From an uncultured Chitinophaga sp. (GTDB lineage Bacteria; Bacteroidota; Bacteroidia; Chitinophagales; Chitinophagaceae), in assembly GCF_946479755.1 (NCBI RefSeq), contig NZ_CAMLHC010000016.1:62001-126000 (forward strand): a stretch of 64,000 nucleotides of DNA. Reading direction: 5' to 3'. The notes beneath the pieces are model-generated. The model was given only the letters and a program-made list of their open reading frames with translations, did not search any database and was not told the DNA's origin. The stretch's first letter is position 1, and every line of letters begins with the position of its first letter. Made by a program: the position numbers and the translations under genes. Below are positions 63,714-64,000 of the stretch, in pieces.

Positions 63714-64000
63714 CGTTTTGGCGGTATCTGTTTTTTAAGCCAGGCAGTGAGGGCTGCCGCCGCGGCGTAGTTGCGGTAGTCTGCCGGCAATCTTTTACCA
63801 TCCACATATTCATTATAAAACCAGGGATCGCCAACGGCGAAGACGGTCCCCTTCCCTACCCTGGCCACTGCCATAATATTGTAGCCGTTATCCGTAAATA
63901 CTGCTCTGGCCGGCGCTTTCAGCGTCAGGGTAGAGAGTTCCTTGATGTATACTTTTCCGACGCCCGGGAAGATTTCGTGGTCCTGCGGCAATACGAAGGC
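63710..64000 (-). CDS. C-terminal end of a gene cut by the window, possibly a glycoside hydrolase with DUF4350-like tail
   Basis: The frame is open to the window edge (about 96 residues seen). The segment VGKGTVFAVGDPWFYNEYVDGKRLP followed by AAAALTAWLKKQ resembles the C-terminal extension of Bacteroidota rhamnogalacturonyl hydrolase-like proteins (GH88/GH105). This is a tentative match by memory of the motif GDPWxYNEY. The catalytic part is outside the window. Confidence 0.5.
   Translation of the reverse strand, partial: AFVLPQDHEIFPGVGKVYIKELSTLTLKAPARAVFTDNGYNIMAVARVGKGTVFAVGDPWFYNEYVDGKRLPADYRNYAAAAALTAWLKKQIPPKR

Noticed and set aside
1..64000. CRISPR arrays, tRNA or rRNA genes, prophage, complete insertion sequences
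   Set aside because: I looked through all intergenic stretches and saw no spaced repeat array, no cloverleaf-like sequence and no transposase or phage gene. A tRNA or CRISPR search program would be needed to exclude them fully.

Overview
The window looks like chromosome from a Bacteroidota bacterium, most likely a Chitinophaga-type member of the Chitinophagaceae. The evidence is a TonB-dependent outer-membrane receptor, many SusD-free secreted or lipoprotein genes, paired ECF sigma/anti-sigma genes, 4-hydroxyphenylpyruvate and homogentisate dioxygenases, DUF3857 and DUF937/OmpA proteins, and promoters of the Bacteroidota type (TTG, about 20 bases, TAnnTTTG). The genus is inference from gene content only. 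No tRNA, rRNA, CRISPR array, prophage or complete insertion sequence was seen.

Layout. Bases 1-2084 hold the 3' part of a TonB receptor. Bases 2081-16713 (minus strand) are a complete 13-gene complex I operon, nuoA-B-CD-E-F-G-H-I-J-K-L-M-N, of the Escherichia coli type: fused nuoCD, a long NuoG that keeps the N7 cysteine motif, and an E. coli-like NuoB tail. A CBS-domain gene lies upstream. Bases 17587-23663 (minus) hold a secreted GH35 beta-galactosidase, two paralogous GMC flavoprotein oxidoreductases and a gluconate-2-dehydrogenase-subunit-3-like protein, together resembling a glycoside 3-oxidation module. Then come an L,D-transpeptidase, small unknowns, an AT-rich gap, and the tyrosine-catabolic pair hmgA-hpd.

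Bases 30300-37034 (plus) carry the threonine operon thrA-thrB-thrC, a TPR lipoprotein and rpe. Just ahead of thrA is a reading frame with a run of ten codons made only of Thr and Ile, the hallmark of a threonine attenuator leader. On the other strand lie a soluble five-PAS histidine kinase and a single-domain response regulator. Bases 40347-43365 hold purE, phoH, a DUF4878 lipoprotein and ppa. An NlpC/P60 peptidase follows, then two tandem sigma/anti-sigma pairs of which the first is diverged, a guanine deaminase and clpB.

Bases 50484-64000 hold a secreted beta-helix protein with a C-terminal PDZ domain, a glycine-betaine ABC operon that begins with an outer-membrane porin-like gene, a DUF937-OmpA fusion, two tandem DUF3857/transglutaminase proteins (one with its catalytic Cys site replaced), queG, and the 3' end of a gene cut by the window.

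Several convergent gene pairs share a 4-base stop overlap, and other convergent gaps are filled with long perfect hairpins that act as two-way terminators. Three of these gaps hold unusually long A/T-armed inverted repeats, two of which share a 12-13 base word.
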